The notes under the pieces: model-generated | The model's input: only the letters and a program-made list of their open reading frames with translations | The model's database searches: none | Told to the model about the DNA's origin: nothing | NCBI GenBank assembly: GCA_964036155.1 | Contig: OZ038422.1 | Location: 60,163,201 to 60,227,200, forward strand | Source of the DNA: Diploscapter coronatus | Taxonomy: Eukaryota; Nematoda; Chromadorea; Rhabditida; Rhabditidae | Length of the DNA stretch: 64,000 nt | Reading direction: 5' to 3' | Shown here: positions 31,765-44,614 of the stretch, in pieces | Numbering within the stretch: the stretch's first letter is position 1 | Layout of the letters: the number at the start of each line of letters is the position of its first letter | Program-made: the position numbers and the translations under genes

Positions 31765-33500
31765 ATGCATGGGTGCACTGAATTTACGCCTAATGTAAAG
31801 GGTTATGACTTTTGTGGAGGTGAATTCATTTTTCAGTTTACTTATTCTTACATACTATTCTGTATTACTTTTTTTTTTATAAACCTTGGTAACGATTTAC
31901 TATTTTAGAATTGTTAACATCAGATGCATTACTTTACAATTTTATCATTGCGTGGAAAACTTTCATATTTCATGGAGATACATTTGGTACAGGTTAGTTA
32001 AATAGTTTTATGTCGATGTTATCTTCAAAAAATAAATCCATCTATAGCGTATCAAATCTCAGTCATTTTGTATAGCATCTCATTAATATCGATTTTTATC
32101 GGCATATTTATGGCATATCGGTTATTTCGAAAGCGTACAAATTTTTCACAATTCGAAAAACTAATAGTCATCTTACTCATTCTAAATATACTCTATTTTA
32201 TCTGTTCATTCATAGAGGTAAGTTTTATACTATTATTATTTTATGATGCAATTTTCAATATATGCATTGAAAAATGATAATATTTTAGTTTTCGTTTATT
32301 ATCTATTCTTCAACTTTGAACTTTTGCTGCCACCGATATAACAAATTTGAGGTAACGTAATTTAAAATTTTACCCACCTGTATCAATCAATATTTATCTA
32401 CAGTTTAATCGAATCGTTTAAAATATCACTTGCGTTGCTACAGAAAAGTGTCGACATTTTGTGAAATAGTATGGATCGTATTATTGTAGTTTTCCATACA
32501 TTATTTCGCCATAATGTCTCTACTTTTCTGTCGCAACTTTTCCAAATAACTATAAAATACTACTCTATTTAAATTTATTTGACATATAAAATTGACTTAA
32601 ATCTAATATAGTTAAAATTTTGCATTGATAGCTGACAAATGGAATTGCAGAAATTATTGTTTAATTTACTTATTATGTTTCAAGATTCATGGTTAATGAT
32701 GGCCATAAGATTCGTTTCGACTGAAGTTACGATATATAGAGCTAGGACATTTTCACTGTTAGAAATTCTTTCACATGCATATGTCAGTTTTGATACAAAA
32801 TTATTCAATTTAGTCGCCGTAACGAAAAAATAACTAAGCTATTTGCCATTATATTTTGGACATTGGCCGGATTTCATATTTTTATCTGTATCAGCAAACT
32901 AATTCATATTATCTGGTTGGACAATTTGATAATTATTAATATTCTTGATATAGTTTATATACGATATGTAACGGCTCGACAATGGATTGTAAGTTAAACG
33001 AATATTATCCAAATAAAAATTATTAATGTCAATTATGTAGATCATTTTTAGGAACTTTACGATACAATAGTTCCAGTCATAGCAAGTTATGCTCAGGCGA
33101 TAATTAGCATTGCCGCGTTTATTTACCTAAAGCGATGTTTTAATTCGTATGGGAATCTGAGCCAAAGTAAAAGAAATGCTGAACGACGCCTAAATCGATG
33201 GCTAATGGCGAGTGTAAGTTAGCCCGGTCAATATTGCACCATATTATGTTGAAAATGAATATGCATAACGTTTAGATTTTATGCGAAGTGGTAGCAAATG
33301 ATTTAAGTATTCTTCAACTATATACTTTTTTTTGCTTTGATTTGTATACTCAGAAACAGGAACTTGTAGGTAGGGTATTTTCTCAATCTTTTAACTTCGA
33401 TATCTTGAATATCCTGTGCAAAATTAATTATGTTTTCGCTGTAATAATTTTTCCATATGTAATGAGTCTATTAAGAGGACGAATCTGTGTAAATAATTGA
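31765..33500 (+). CDS. Seven-transmembrane chemoreceptor-like protein (SRA/SRAB-like), frame broken once
   Basis: Seven exons: 31765-31819, 31909-31992, 32048-32217, 32289-32351, 32651-32988, 33052-33213, 33276-33500. Hydrophobic segments in order include VILYSISLISIFIGIFMAY, LIVILLILNILYFICSFI, LFAIIFWTLAGFHIFICI and VIASYAQAIISIAAFIYL, with basic loops between. The loop NLSQSKRNAERRLNRW and the final INYVFAVIIFPYVMSLLRG resemble nematode SRA/SRAB olfactory receptors; the subfamily is uncertain. Exon 5 needs one extra A in the A6 run at 32825-32830: read as is, it stops at TAA just after. With seven As the exon keeps phase 0 with its neighbours and the protein is complete. This is either a very young pseudogene, a segregating null or a homopolymer error. 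Confidence 0.6.
32434..32537. mobile_element. MITE-like element in an intron of the chemoreceptor gene
   Basis: GTTGCTACAGAAAAGTGTCG on the left matches the complement of the right end (GTTGCGACAGAAAAGTAGAG). Pairing continues to a central TATGGA/TCCATA. Arms are about 42 bases. Confidence 0.65.
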
Positions 33501-34329
33501 TTTCTCAAACTTGGTTAATACATCAAATCACACATTCGTTTATATTTGTAACCAATCTCTGGTTTAAAATGTCGAGATTCGTTACAGCGCGTACGAAATG
33601 ACTTATTCAAAAACAATTTTAACGAAATCTATAATTCCTAAGCTATTTTGTCCCCCTGTATAAGTCATAGCATAATGTCTCGTTGTTTATTTACAAACGG
33701 AAAAAGTAAAGAACTTCGATATATTTTGAAACACTCGTACCCAAAAGAACGATGGTATCGAAGAATTTGTTTGAAGCAATGACAATCGTTCACGATTCAA
33801 CGAAAAATAGCATAAATTAACTAGTTTCATAGCTTCAAGTTAGAAGTTTAAGAAAACTTACTAGAATATTTTAGATAGATGTTTGGGTGATGGACCTCTG
33901 TTAAGGTATATATATTATATAAAGGTAAACATTATTAATAACAAACTTTCATATTAACTAGCAAAAGAAATGGAAAGGCCTGTTTTACCAACATATATAG
34001 TGAAAATATGCGCTGAGAAATCCTAAAGGAACGTTCTAAATAGTGAATCCTTCGACCTTATCATTATTTACATAAACGATAATAATTTTTTGCGTCGGAT
34101 AGAAGGCACATGAATGTTATTTTGAATTTTGAGAATAGAACTCGGCTAATCGTGCTTGAAGGAACCAAAATACCCCTTTCGCGTTATGTGCTTAGAAAGA
34201 GTAACTGTAAAACTAGGAATTGTTTTCTGAATAAACCTTGAGCAGTATACTTTTCTAACATAAGAAATAGATCCACACTAGAATAAGTTAAATTTTCTAC
34301 CAAGAAAGTATTTGAAAAAAAACTTTCAG

Positions 34330-34410
34330 GACATTGCTATTATTATGTACAAATATGGACTATTCCTCCAAATAATTCCCCTGTTTTTCTTAGTGAGAGG
34401 ATTGATCAAG
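34330..34410 (+). pseudogene. Orphan transmembrane exon, probable chemoreceptor relic
   Basis: Between a ctttcag acceptor and a gtagtt donor the 27 codons read DIAIIMYKYGLFLQIIPLFF then LVRGLIK, resembling the last helix and the start of the tail of the neighbouring receptor class (compare IIFPYVMSLLRG at 33455-33490). No other exon of such a gene is found nearby. Confidence 0.35.
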
Positions 34411-35715
34411 GTAGTTTATGCAAATATGCATGTAAAAGAAAAGGGGTAATTTTAGAAGAGCAACACTACTATATCGCCGGCTAGGAAAGAAGTAGTCAAA
34501 GTTATTAAAGTTATACCTCATCGTCCGGAACAACTGCGCTCGAATAGTATTTTACCATTATAAGCCAGAAGACTGATCTGAAATTGTAGTAAAATGTGAA
34601 AAGACGTTCTATATGTATAGGAAAAGTTTACACAGCTCACGACTGTTTAGTTCTTTTTTACTTTAATTGATTTATTCATTTTATTTTATCGATTTAAACG
34701 CATTCCGAGAATTGTTCTAATTTGTCGAATGTTCAATAAAAACATTGCTTATTCATTCTGTTCAAAGATGGCTGATATCAAAGTGTAGCATCTTGTCTTG
34801 TAAGATAAAATTCATACATTACTGGTATCAGAATACAGTTTACGTACACCAATTATCCTATTGAAATCACCTTGTGGATATATGAAAATTCGGACTAATT
34901 GTAATTGAAACAATGCTACTACTTATAAAGTATTAATTTTCGTGATATCGAACAAAGTTGCCTATTTATAACTAAATAAACTGTTCATTTTGATAATTTA
35001 TGATCTCTAGTTTCAAACCACCTGAGCAAATTGCTATTATTGGTGCCAGCTTGTGCCAACTTGAATTTAGCCTATAATTTTGCAGGTTGTTTACAATGGT
35101 AGAAGATTACGAATCTTTATTTAGAAATGTGTTTGAAGATCTTCAATCGTCGAAATATGTAATTTACCCAAGTGCTCATTTCCTGATTTTGGTAAACAGA
35201 AGTAATTCTGAATATGGACTTAATTTTAAAAATTAGTGATCATACAGCTACTTCCAAAAATGAGCATTCTAATTGCAATTCTGAGTTTCTTCAACGTTTG
35301 AATTGTTGTTCAAAACATAATGATATGTTTTAAACTGAGTAACTTAAATGAAATTACATATTTGGAGCAATTTACCTCAAACTGTCAAAGAGTTGATAAC
35401 TGTCTGCCCAATTTATCTTTAATAAGTAGTTACTATGGTTGAATTTTGATCAAATAAGGTTACATTAGCGAGCAAATCTTCTAAATAAAAGTCAGAATCC
35501 TACCTCAATTCGCAGTACTTTACATTCTAACGAAACATGCAAAACAATAAAAATTGCACAGTTGGAAAACAGAACCTGTATACTTTTTTTAGAGTATTTT
35601 CTTATATTCAACTCATATTTTAATATAGGATTTTCATATATCATTCAAATATCTTTCTACCCGTGGTATTTAGTACATATGTTCAACTGAGAAAAAGGCA
35701 TGATTAACATAAAAG

Positions 35716-35838
35716 GCCATTTGTAAACTCGTGACATCGTAACATGATGGGATAGTATGAATTAGGTAGGCTAGAGTATCTTTTCCCACGCTATTTCGTA
35801 TGCTACGATGTCACTCACGAGATTTTCAGTTTGCCGTT
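35716..35838. repeat. Imperfect inverted repeat
   Basis: ACTCGTGACATCGTA on the left and TACGATGTCACTCACGAG on the right pair around a 75-base interior that includes CGCTATTTCGTA. The arms are interrupted by small indels. Confidence 0.5.
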
Positions 35839-36084
35839 ATAAATTGAAAATCTAATATGCAAACTATTTTTTTAATACAGCTGTTTATCTAACTTATGAA
35901 TGACAGGCTATATCAATAACTGTCAACCATTGACCTCTCGGATGCAGGACCATCCATTTTTCGCCTCTGCATTCGAATAGCATCTCTGAAGCTCCAAGCC
36001 ACCAAGTGCAGGGTTCGTTGTCAAAAATTCATAGCTCTCTGTGTATGGACATTCTAGGAGGGCGGTCGTTATCCACTAAACTGT

Positions 36085-36119
36085 ATCTTTATCCACCAAA
36101 GCTTTTGGTGGATAAGGGT
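36085..36119. repeat. Short hairpin
   Basis: ATCTTTATCCACCAAAGC followed directly by TTTTGGTGGATAAGGGT; 13-15 base pairs with almost no loop. A related word (GTTATCCACTAAAC) lies just to the left. Confidence 0.55.
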
Positions 36120-36673
36120 ACACACTCTAGATATCTATAGTAATCAAACGAAAAAATAATTATCACTGATAATCAGTAAAATATGATTTTTCATAAAATG
36201 TGGATATGCCAAGCTTTGGAAAATTCAAAAGAAAGTCATGTAACGGGACATTTCTTCGTGAAAATTCATAGCAATTCTGAAAACAATCGAGTTATGCAAA
36301 ATCAGAAAACTGTCCTTGTTTCAAAAGCTTTCAGAGCTCGCAAAACATGTCCAATTCAGGTGAGTAGGGTCTCAAAATAACGGGCTTATTCATGTTCGCA
36401 AATGTTACTTGTTTAGAAATGATGAAAATAACAAAAAGCAACTTAATTAGGCAACTATCGACGAAATTGGACGAAAAAATCAATGGATCGATTCTTTAAC
36501 GGATGCGTTTGCGTTTACGTGTGTCTTAGCTTGGCACGTAGCGAATGCACCATACTAAAGACTTGACAGGTCGTGATTATTTTTCATTTTTTAATTGTTG
36601 TGATATTCAGTTTATCGTCGAAGATTCTGGAGGTTTAACGACGACGTCTGACGTCATCTGAGTCTGCGACGTG

Positions 36674-39600
36674 ATGCGGTCGCGGAGCGGTTCGGGCGTG
36701 CGGCTCGATCGGATCCTCTTCCTGGTCGAGCAAACCATTTGCAAGCAGCAGGACGCCATTACCGCCCTGTTCGCTAATCAGAAGGAATTTCCGGGTAAAA
36801 ATAGAATCTTCTAATTTGAAAAATTATGAAATTCAAAATTAGCATGCATGTTTTTAAAATACAAATTAGCATATATATTTTTTTAAATTTGAAAGTCGAA
36901 ATTTCAATTTATTTTTCATTATTTTGCTTCTCTTCCTGAGAATTGTAAGTTTGCTGAAATACTCTTGAATTTGTCGAGAAAGAGCGGATGACTTTAATTT
37001 CTTAAAAAAAATTGGAACTTTAAAAGATACTAACTTTCAGGCCACGCATGGGTGCGCGACAATGTCTACATCGCTCAAGCTTTGTGGGCACTCTATCGGG
37101 CCTACATGAAATACGCCGACTTTGACGAGGACCTGACCAAAGCTAACGAGCTCGCCATGACTTGGTGGGGTTTTTTTTTCAAGCTAAAAAATGTTTTTGC
37201 AAAATTGGATTTTTCTGATTAAGAAATGGACCATTTTTTATTTTATTTTTTCATTTACAGAAAATGAAAAATTGCATATTTAATTAAAACATTAAAAAAA
37301 TATATATATCAACTTTTCCCCTATTTTTCAGCGTGAAAATGATGCAGTCGCTGCTCGAATGCATGATGCTGCAGGCCGATAAAGTCGAGCTGTTCAAGAA
37401 ATATCAGGTTTTTTTTTCTAATTGTCTCTAAAATAAAACTATTCTGTTGAAATTCCTAAAAATACTCCTTTTAAAATTGATTCTTTGAGAAATCATTTTT
37501 CTTAAAATGAAGAAATATTGAAATTCTTGATGATAGTTTTTTGTTGAAAGTACTCTTCGTTCAAATTATGATTTTTTCTATTTTTATTTTCAGCGCCCCC
37601 TCGACTCTCTTCACGCAAAGTATTCTGTTCGTACAAAGCAGACCGTCGTGAGTGACACCGAATGGGGTCACTTGCAAGTGGACGCTGTTTCCCTCTACCT
37701 GCTTACTCTAGCACAAATCACTGCCTCGGGTAAATTTATACAATTTTAAATGCGAAAATATACCAGCCTCATTTGGATGATTTTTATTTTTTTTTCCTTT
37801 AGAATTTTCTAGATTTCTTTAACATACTCGAGCCTTTTCTTAATATTATTAATTTTTGTGGGAATTTTCAAAGTTGAACTGAAATTACCGCAATCCTTTA
37901 AAAATTAGAATATTTCCAGGTCTTCAAATCGTAAGAAACTCGGACGAAGTCGCCTTCGTGCAGAATCTCGTCTACTACATTGAAACGGGATACCGGACTC
38001 CTGTAATATTTTTATTTGTTAAAAACCGAATTTGTTAACATTTATAAACTCAAATTGCAGGATTACGGTATCTGGGAGCGCGGTGACAAAACGAATCAGG
38101 GTATTCGAGAGCTCAACGCTAGTTCGATCGGTTTGGTTAAAGCGGCTTTGCAGGTTATTATCATTTTTATTTCGAATGATAAAATCTAAAAACTATCTTG
38201 AAAGAAAAATAACTAAATTAGAAACTATTTTAGAGAAAGGCAAAGTTTGTATGTTGAAATTTAAAAAAAAATTTCAGTCTCTGAACGACGTGGGCGACTT
38301 GTTTGTTGATGGCTCTAAAGGCTCCGTGGTGACGATTCTTCCAGACGAAATCGAGCAGTGCTCCGCCGTCCTACTGAGCATGCTTCCCAGGGAGAGCTTC
38401 AGCAAGGTTTTTTTTTTGAAAATTAAGAAAAACGATCTTTAAAATTTCGAAAGAATAAAAATAATGAGTGCAAATGTGTGGTTGAATTGGAAAGAGGCTT
38501 CTATGTTTTTCTGTTTAAAATTTACTATTTTATTTTTTCCAGGAAACCGACGCCGCCCTGCTGTGCATCATTTCCTACCCGGCATTTTCCGTCGAAGACC
38601 CCGAAATCGTCAATGAAACCAGGGAAACCATCAAAAAATGCCTTTTTGGAAACTACGGATGCAGGAGATTTTTGAGGGATGGATACAAGACTGCCTTGGA
38701 GGTTTGTATACTCAGAAAAATAACGCATCAAATATTTCTCGCTAAAAATATCGATTTTCTAAGTTATTGCTGTTTCAGGACCGTTCCCGTCTGTACTACA
38801 ACAAGTCCGAACTTCAGCAATTCGAAGATATCGAATGTGAGTGGCCGCTGTTCCTGTGCATGTTCTTGCTCGATGCCATGTACAATAAAAGGGCAGATGA
38901 TGTCGAGTTCTATTGGCAACAATTGGAAAAGGTTTTTTGTTGTTTTTATATATCAAATAAAAAAAATTCATTTTATTATTCTTTTTAGTTCTGAAAATAT
39001 GATTATTTTTAATGGTTTAACAAAAATTAATTTTTAGGTGGTCATCCGAAACGACAAGGGACTGAGAATGGTTCCCGAGCTCTACCTGGTCGAGCGACAA
39101 AATGTGGCTGGTGAAAAGGCAAACAGAGGCTCGCAGCCAAGAACTCCGTCAGGAGCCATGTAAATTTATCATCTTTTGAAAATGTCAACCCTTTTTAAAG
39201 TTCATTAACTACTAAAAACAATTTACTGAAAATTAAATCCATTTTTGAAGGATGGTGTATTCTTTGGAAAAAATGTAGAGAATAATCTGCTAAAAATGAC
39301 AGTAATCTTTTGCAGACCCTATCTCTGGGCACAGTCCCTGTACGTGATTTGCTCTCTCTTGTTCGAGGGATTTTTGACGCCAGCTGAATTGGATCCGCTG
39401 AGTCGCAGACTAGCTGCTTATGAAAAGCGACCGCCTTGTGAAGTTCAGGGTATTTTTTTTTTCACTTTTTCAGGATTTATAATATTTTTCGTTTTTTTTT
39501 ATTTCAAAAATATCCTATTTTCAGTGACAATTTTGGCAGAGGATGCTTCGGTTCAGGAACAGTTGGCGAAGCAGAAGATTTTCGTGCAACGCGTCGATCA

Positions 39601-42600
39601 AATCGACGACGAAATTTTCACAATTCTCCCTGCCTCCTCTCTGGCTCATCTGTTGACGAGGCGGGTTTTAACTTGTTTGTTTTATCTTTGGCAAAAATAT
39701 AATTTTTTTTACAAAGAATAACTAGTTTCTCTGAAAGAATAGCTTTTTTCGAAAATAACATTTTTGGAGAAAATCGAATTTTTAATTTTTCAGAATCGGT
39801 AAAAGCGACAAGCTGAAGTTGACTGGACGACCGATAGATCGAGAGATCGGGCTTCTGAGCACAAGCAGATTATACCAAATCGGGCAGAAATTTGTCATTT
39901 TTACGCCGCAGGTCGAAATGTTTCAATTTGATAGAAATCGTCTTTTTTCGGAGAATTGAATTTCTGAAGTTTTATTTTTCAGTTCATGGACAGCCGCCGA
40001 TCCCATCTGATGTACGACATTCGGATTATGATGGATGAGTGGAGGTATTTTCAAAATTTTATTTTTGCAAATTTTTTAAATTGGTAAAATTTCAGCAGCG
40101 AACTCCAATACATTTACGCGTCCTGGAACTCTGTATCGATTTCCGGTCGACCACTCGTCGTCTTAATCATCAACAACGGCATGTTGAGTACGGTGGGTTT
40201 CATTTTTACTTTATATTTTAAGGAACCTTGATAAAATCATAATTAAAAGAAAAATAATAATTATCAAAAACACAAAATTTTAATTTGAATATTTTCAGGA
40301 AGGTCTCTCTCAGTTGAATATTTCTTTGAATCGCCATATGATGTCAACCGTCGTCGGAACGATCAAGAAAATCAGCACCGGATACTTGTATGGGGCTAGG
40401 TACGGTATTCTAATCTCTTAATGGAAAGGTCGAATTTCATCCGTCCAATGACATGTTTTTTCGCAAAAGTTTTATTTCGTTAAAAAATAACAATTTTCAG
40501 AGTCGTGATGAAGAACCTATCGGACTTTTTCCGAACCACTGCAGTCAGCAAATTGGAGATCAGTGAGGCGGATCAGGTACCGGAGTTTTAATTTGAAATT
40601 TTGCCTAAAGGCAAAACTAATAATTTCAGGAAGAACTTCTCTGCGTCAACGAGTGCAAAGTCCAGTTCGCATTACCAAATGAAGAGAACAAGGATAAAAG
40701 TAAGACACTTTAGGAATTATCGAATTTTTATTCTTTCTATTGATTCCCCAAAAATTGAAGGCTGAAAATACAAATTTTTCAGTAATGTCCCCAGCCAGCT
40801 CGTTGAAAAAGGGCGATTCTTTGAAGCTAAGGAACAACTACGACTTGGTGAGGAAAATGTCGATGCGGCATAGGTCAATCGCACTGGATGGAAATGATAG
40901 CGGTTAGATTTTAGACAAATTTCCTAAAAATCAACATTCTCAAACCCATAAAAATCCTTTCTTTCTATTCTATACAAAATTTGATTTCATTCCTATCACC
41001 TTTATTCAATTTTCAATTTAATTTATAGAAATCTTGATGCTTATTTTTTCTTGGAACAAAATGTACAAGTTTTTTAGATCTGGCAAAACTCCGTCTCGAA
41101 TTCAAATCGCATAAAACCCTGGATACGGTAATGGGTGGGGATTCCTCGCGGGAGTCGTCACCGGCTGGGTCGCCCTCAAGGGAGAAAGTCAGGAATCTGG
41201 GAACACCGGTAGGATTACGGTATTTAATAAAAATAGAATTACTGTAATTCTTGAATTAAAAATTATTGTTACTGTGCCTTTGAGAATAAAATGAAATTCG
41301 ATATTTTCAGTCAAAACGAATGCGCGAGAAGCGAGAAAGTACCAGCAGCAAATTCTTGCATACGACTTCGGCCGGGAGCGATTCGGACATTTCTTTGAAA
41401 CGCGACCTGTCTCAATCTCAACTCGGTGATATGGATTCAGGTAGACTGAAACATTTAGCACTTTTGAATCCTCTAACAAAAAACGTAAACAGCGTTAAGT
41501 GTTAATCACAGATCTCGCTCAAAATTGGTGGGTATAAGTCAATTCGAGTACGCTGATTACGAATCTCATGTTGAAAAGTGCCGACCGTGCATTCTGATTC
41601 CAGAAATTGACTTAAAGTTTTCCTTCTTATTCTTTGCTGTTGCAACGAATAATGACAATGTTAATGATTATTTTGAAATGTAAACTAATTTTGCAAAATA
41701 AAGAAAGGAGCTAATTTTGATGGGAAATCCTCAAAACAGGAAGCATAGTGGGCACTTTTCAACATGATATTCGTAATCAGCGTACTCGAATTGACTTACC
41801 CACCAATTTTGAGCGAGATCTGCGATTAACACTGTTTATGTTCTTTGTAAGCTAAAAACGATATTTTTGATTGTTGAAAAACCATATATTTTTCAGCTGA
41901 CTTGATCGACATGCTCCTGGAAACGACGAACCTCGACGAACAAACCACGATCATTCATTTCCTGTGGATGAAATTGTAAAATTTTCTATTTTTCAAAAAA
42001 TTTGAAATTCGAATCTCAGCGGACCGGACTACAAAATGTTCCTCGGCGATCAAGAAGTCACCGTTCGCATTCTTATGGAAGAGGTTTATACGAAGGTATT
42101 TTTGAAATCTCGAATCTATTTGATTTTTAGAAGCAATCTAACAAAAAATCCAATTTCATACTTTTCCTTTTGTAATTTGATCGATTTGAGTCGTGCGAAG
42201 CGCGTCAGTGGGCTTTGGTCCGGTTGACGGCTGGCTTGTTGGGGAAAAGGTTCGAGGAACTCGGCAAAGCCGTCACTCACTTACTCGTCAGGCAGAAGCA
42301 GATTACGGTATTCTAATTTCTATTTGTTACAAAAATTTGTAAAGGTACCGCTTTTGAGTGAAATATAACATGAAAAGTTCTCTAAATATTTGTGAAAAGT
42401 ATAATTTTTTAAGACTATTTTTACCTTTTTTACTTTTTCAAATTTCAGCTAGGACTACCCTCGAAGCGCGAAGAAGTAATCACCTGCCCGAAGACGAATG
42501 AAGAGTTGAAAGACATCATGCAAAGGGCGTACGGGGATGATCCCAATTCTTTTACGCTCAGTCAGGTGCGATTTTTTGTTTAGTTTTTCAAATATTCCCA

Positions 42601-44614
42601 TTTGCAGGAAATTCTCATTTCCCTCGGATTTTTGGTTCGCACCGACCCGAAACTCTTCGTGGAGATGTTCAGACTGAGGATCGGGCTAATCATTCAGGTA
42701 TAAAAAATATTTAAAAATTGATTTTTTTGCAAAAATTATTTTAAAATATGAGAAATGCAGGTACTTGCCTCTGAGCTATCGCGCATCCGTAAGCTGTCTG
42801 CGTTTGCGGCAGCTGAAGCCTTGCTGGGCGTGAGTCCGTTCGAGCTGAAGTCCATGCTGCATTGCCTGTTGAGTGGGAGATTATTGGAGGAAGTCACCGA
42901 GGAAACGAGAACGGGCATTGGCTCATTCAGGAGACACATCGAGGAGAGGAAGGTGGGCCATTTTCTTCCGTAATTTTCATTTCTTTGTATTTTTATCGTT
43001 AATTGAATAGTCCCATTATCTTCCATTGTTTTTTTTTCACATTTCAAGAAGATCAAAACTTTTATAGAGTTGTCAAAATCGGCATTTTAATATTTCAAAA
43101 AAATCAGTAATTTTTATTTTTCTCTGAAAATTTGTCAGTGTTCAAAAAATGATTTGTTGAAGGGGAAAATCGATTTTAAAAATAAATTACACTTTTGCAG
43201 AGTCTTCGAAAATCGACCCGTAGCGTGCAAGCGGACGTCGCTGCTCAGGTGCAACAGCAGCAGAAGGAGGAGGAATCCGGAAGTGATGTGGACGAAATGG
43301 AGGACTTCCAATTTGGAATTTGGCTCAGGCACAGGAGAATCGACGGAGCGCTAAACAGGGTCCCAAACAATTTTTACGCGGTAAGATTTTTTATTTGCCA
43401 CGAAATTACTTGAAAATAGAATTTTTAAATGATTTGATCGTCTTTTTACAATATTTGAGTAGAGTGATCGAATAGTTCTATGCGGTGAGAAATTTTTCTT
43501 CAATAATAGATTTTTTCTTTAAATTTTCGGTTTTTCTTTTTATCGTTAACAAACAACTAGTCAAATGGAAATTGAGTTGTGAAATTTGAAACAGATTTTA
43601 AGGCAATTTTGAAACTTATCTAATGTTTGTCCTATAAATACCGCCAGCTGTAGGCAAGACATTGAAATGTACAAATTTCAATGTTTATAAATGAATCTTG
43701 ACATATTTCCATGAAAACACTAAACAAAATGTCAGTTTTTCCCTGTTTTCAGAACCTCTGGGACACCGTCCATCGCATGCCTCACGGTCTGAGAATCAAC
43801 GATACCGTACTGCACTGGGGCCTGACTCAGGAAATGACTAGGTACGTTATTAACAGATTTCTTCCGGCGAAGAAATTCTGAATTAAAAAAAGTAAATATG
43901 ATTCAGGAAAGAGATCAAATTCGCCCTGGAAGTCGAGGAAGCATTGAATCGTATTGCCGAACCGGAGTATAGGGAATTGGTAAAACATTTTCTTGAAAAT
44001 CAAAAAAGTTTTCAAAAAAATCTGGAAACAATCAGATTTGGTAAAATTATAAAAAAAAAAGAAAAATTTCGAAGAATGATGAAACTTATTTAAATTGTAA
44101 GAAAATCGATTTTCAGGTCGTCGAAGTCTTATGGCTACTAGGCAGGTTGGACAAAGTGGTGTGCTCGAACGAACCAAAAATCTGCAAGGATCGACCCCTG
44201 AATGTCGACGAAATTCTCCATAAGGCAAACGACATCTTTGTCGAGCATAATGTGAGTCTTTTCCTTAGAAAAGGTTTAGAAAATTAAAAATTTCTTTCTT
44301 CAAATTCAAAAACTTGACCTTTCACTTTGATATTTTTCTCTTATTAATTTTTACGAATGTTGAATTTTTTACTTTCTATAAATTTGAAATACGATAAAAA
44401 TTCTATATTCCTGAAATACCTAAAATTTATAAATTTTTGGAAAAAATGGAAATTTCAGCGCCAAATGGATACGATGGTAATGGAGTGTTGCGGCTCGGGA
44501 AAGCGGTGCGAGGGCGCCAAAGGCATCTGCGTTCACTTCTACGACTCCGCACCCGCTGGAGAATATGGATCCAGCCACTATATCATCCGAGCCATGATGC
44601 AAATGTTCACATGA
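36674..44614 (+). CDS. Phosphorylase b kinase regulatory subunit alpha
   Basis: Large regulatory subunit of the kinase that activates glycogen phosphorylase. Thirty-two exons with consistent phases give 1,224 aa, the usual size: first 36674-36794, 37041-37164, 37332-37407, 37594-37729, 37920-38002, 38061-38153, 38278-38406, 38543-38701, 38779-38931, 39038-39159, 39316-39449, 39525-39660, then on to 42761-42952, 43201-43380, 43753-43841, 43907-43979, 44117-44251, 44459-44614. The N-terminal half is the glucoamylase-like domain: [48 protein letters not shown], then [14 protein letters not shown]. The C-terminal half has the family's calmodulin-binding-region markers ([45 protein letters not shown]). 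The intron after 39660 needs a GC donor. The protein ends RAMMQMFT, without the CaaX box of mammalian alpha subunits. Alpha is chosen over beta on overall fit. Confidence 0.92.
41483..41845. mobile_element. MITE with very long inverted ends in a phosphorylase kinase intron
   Basis: Arms of about 85-100 bases, 41498-41582 and 41745-41830, are almost perfect complements (shared text includes AATTGGTGGGTA and GAGTACGCTGATTACGAAT). One small indel and a few changes separate them. The unpaired middle (about 160 bases) has no ORF. This is the least diverged element in the window, so probably the youngest insertion. Confidence 0.75.

Larger units (their letters stand above)
33501..36673. other. Gene-free stretch before the phosphorylase kinase gene
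   Basis: 3.2 kb, AT-rich. It contains one orphan exon-like fragment (34330-34410), an imperfect inverted repeat (35716-35838), a short hairpin (36085-36119) and scattered short ORFs without recognisable content. The last 150 bases turn GC-rich and should hold the phosphorylase kinase promoter and 5' UTR; a gatattcag acceptor lies about 64 bases before its ATG. Confidence 0.5.
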
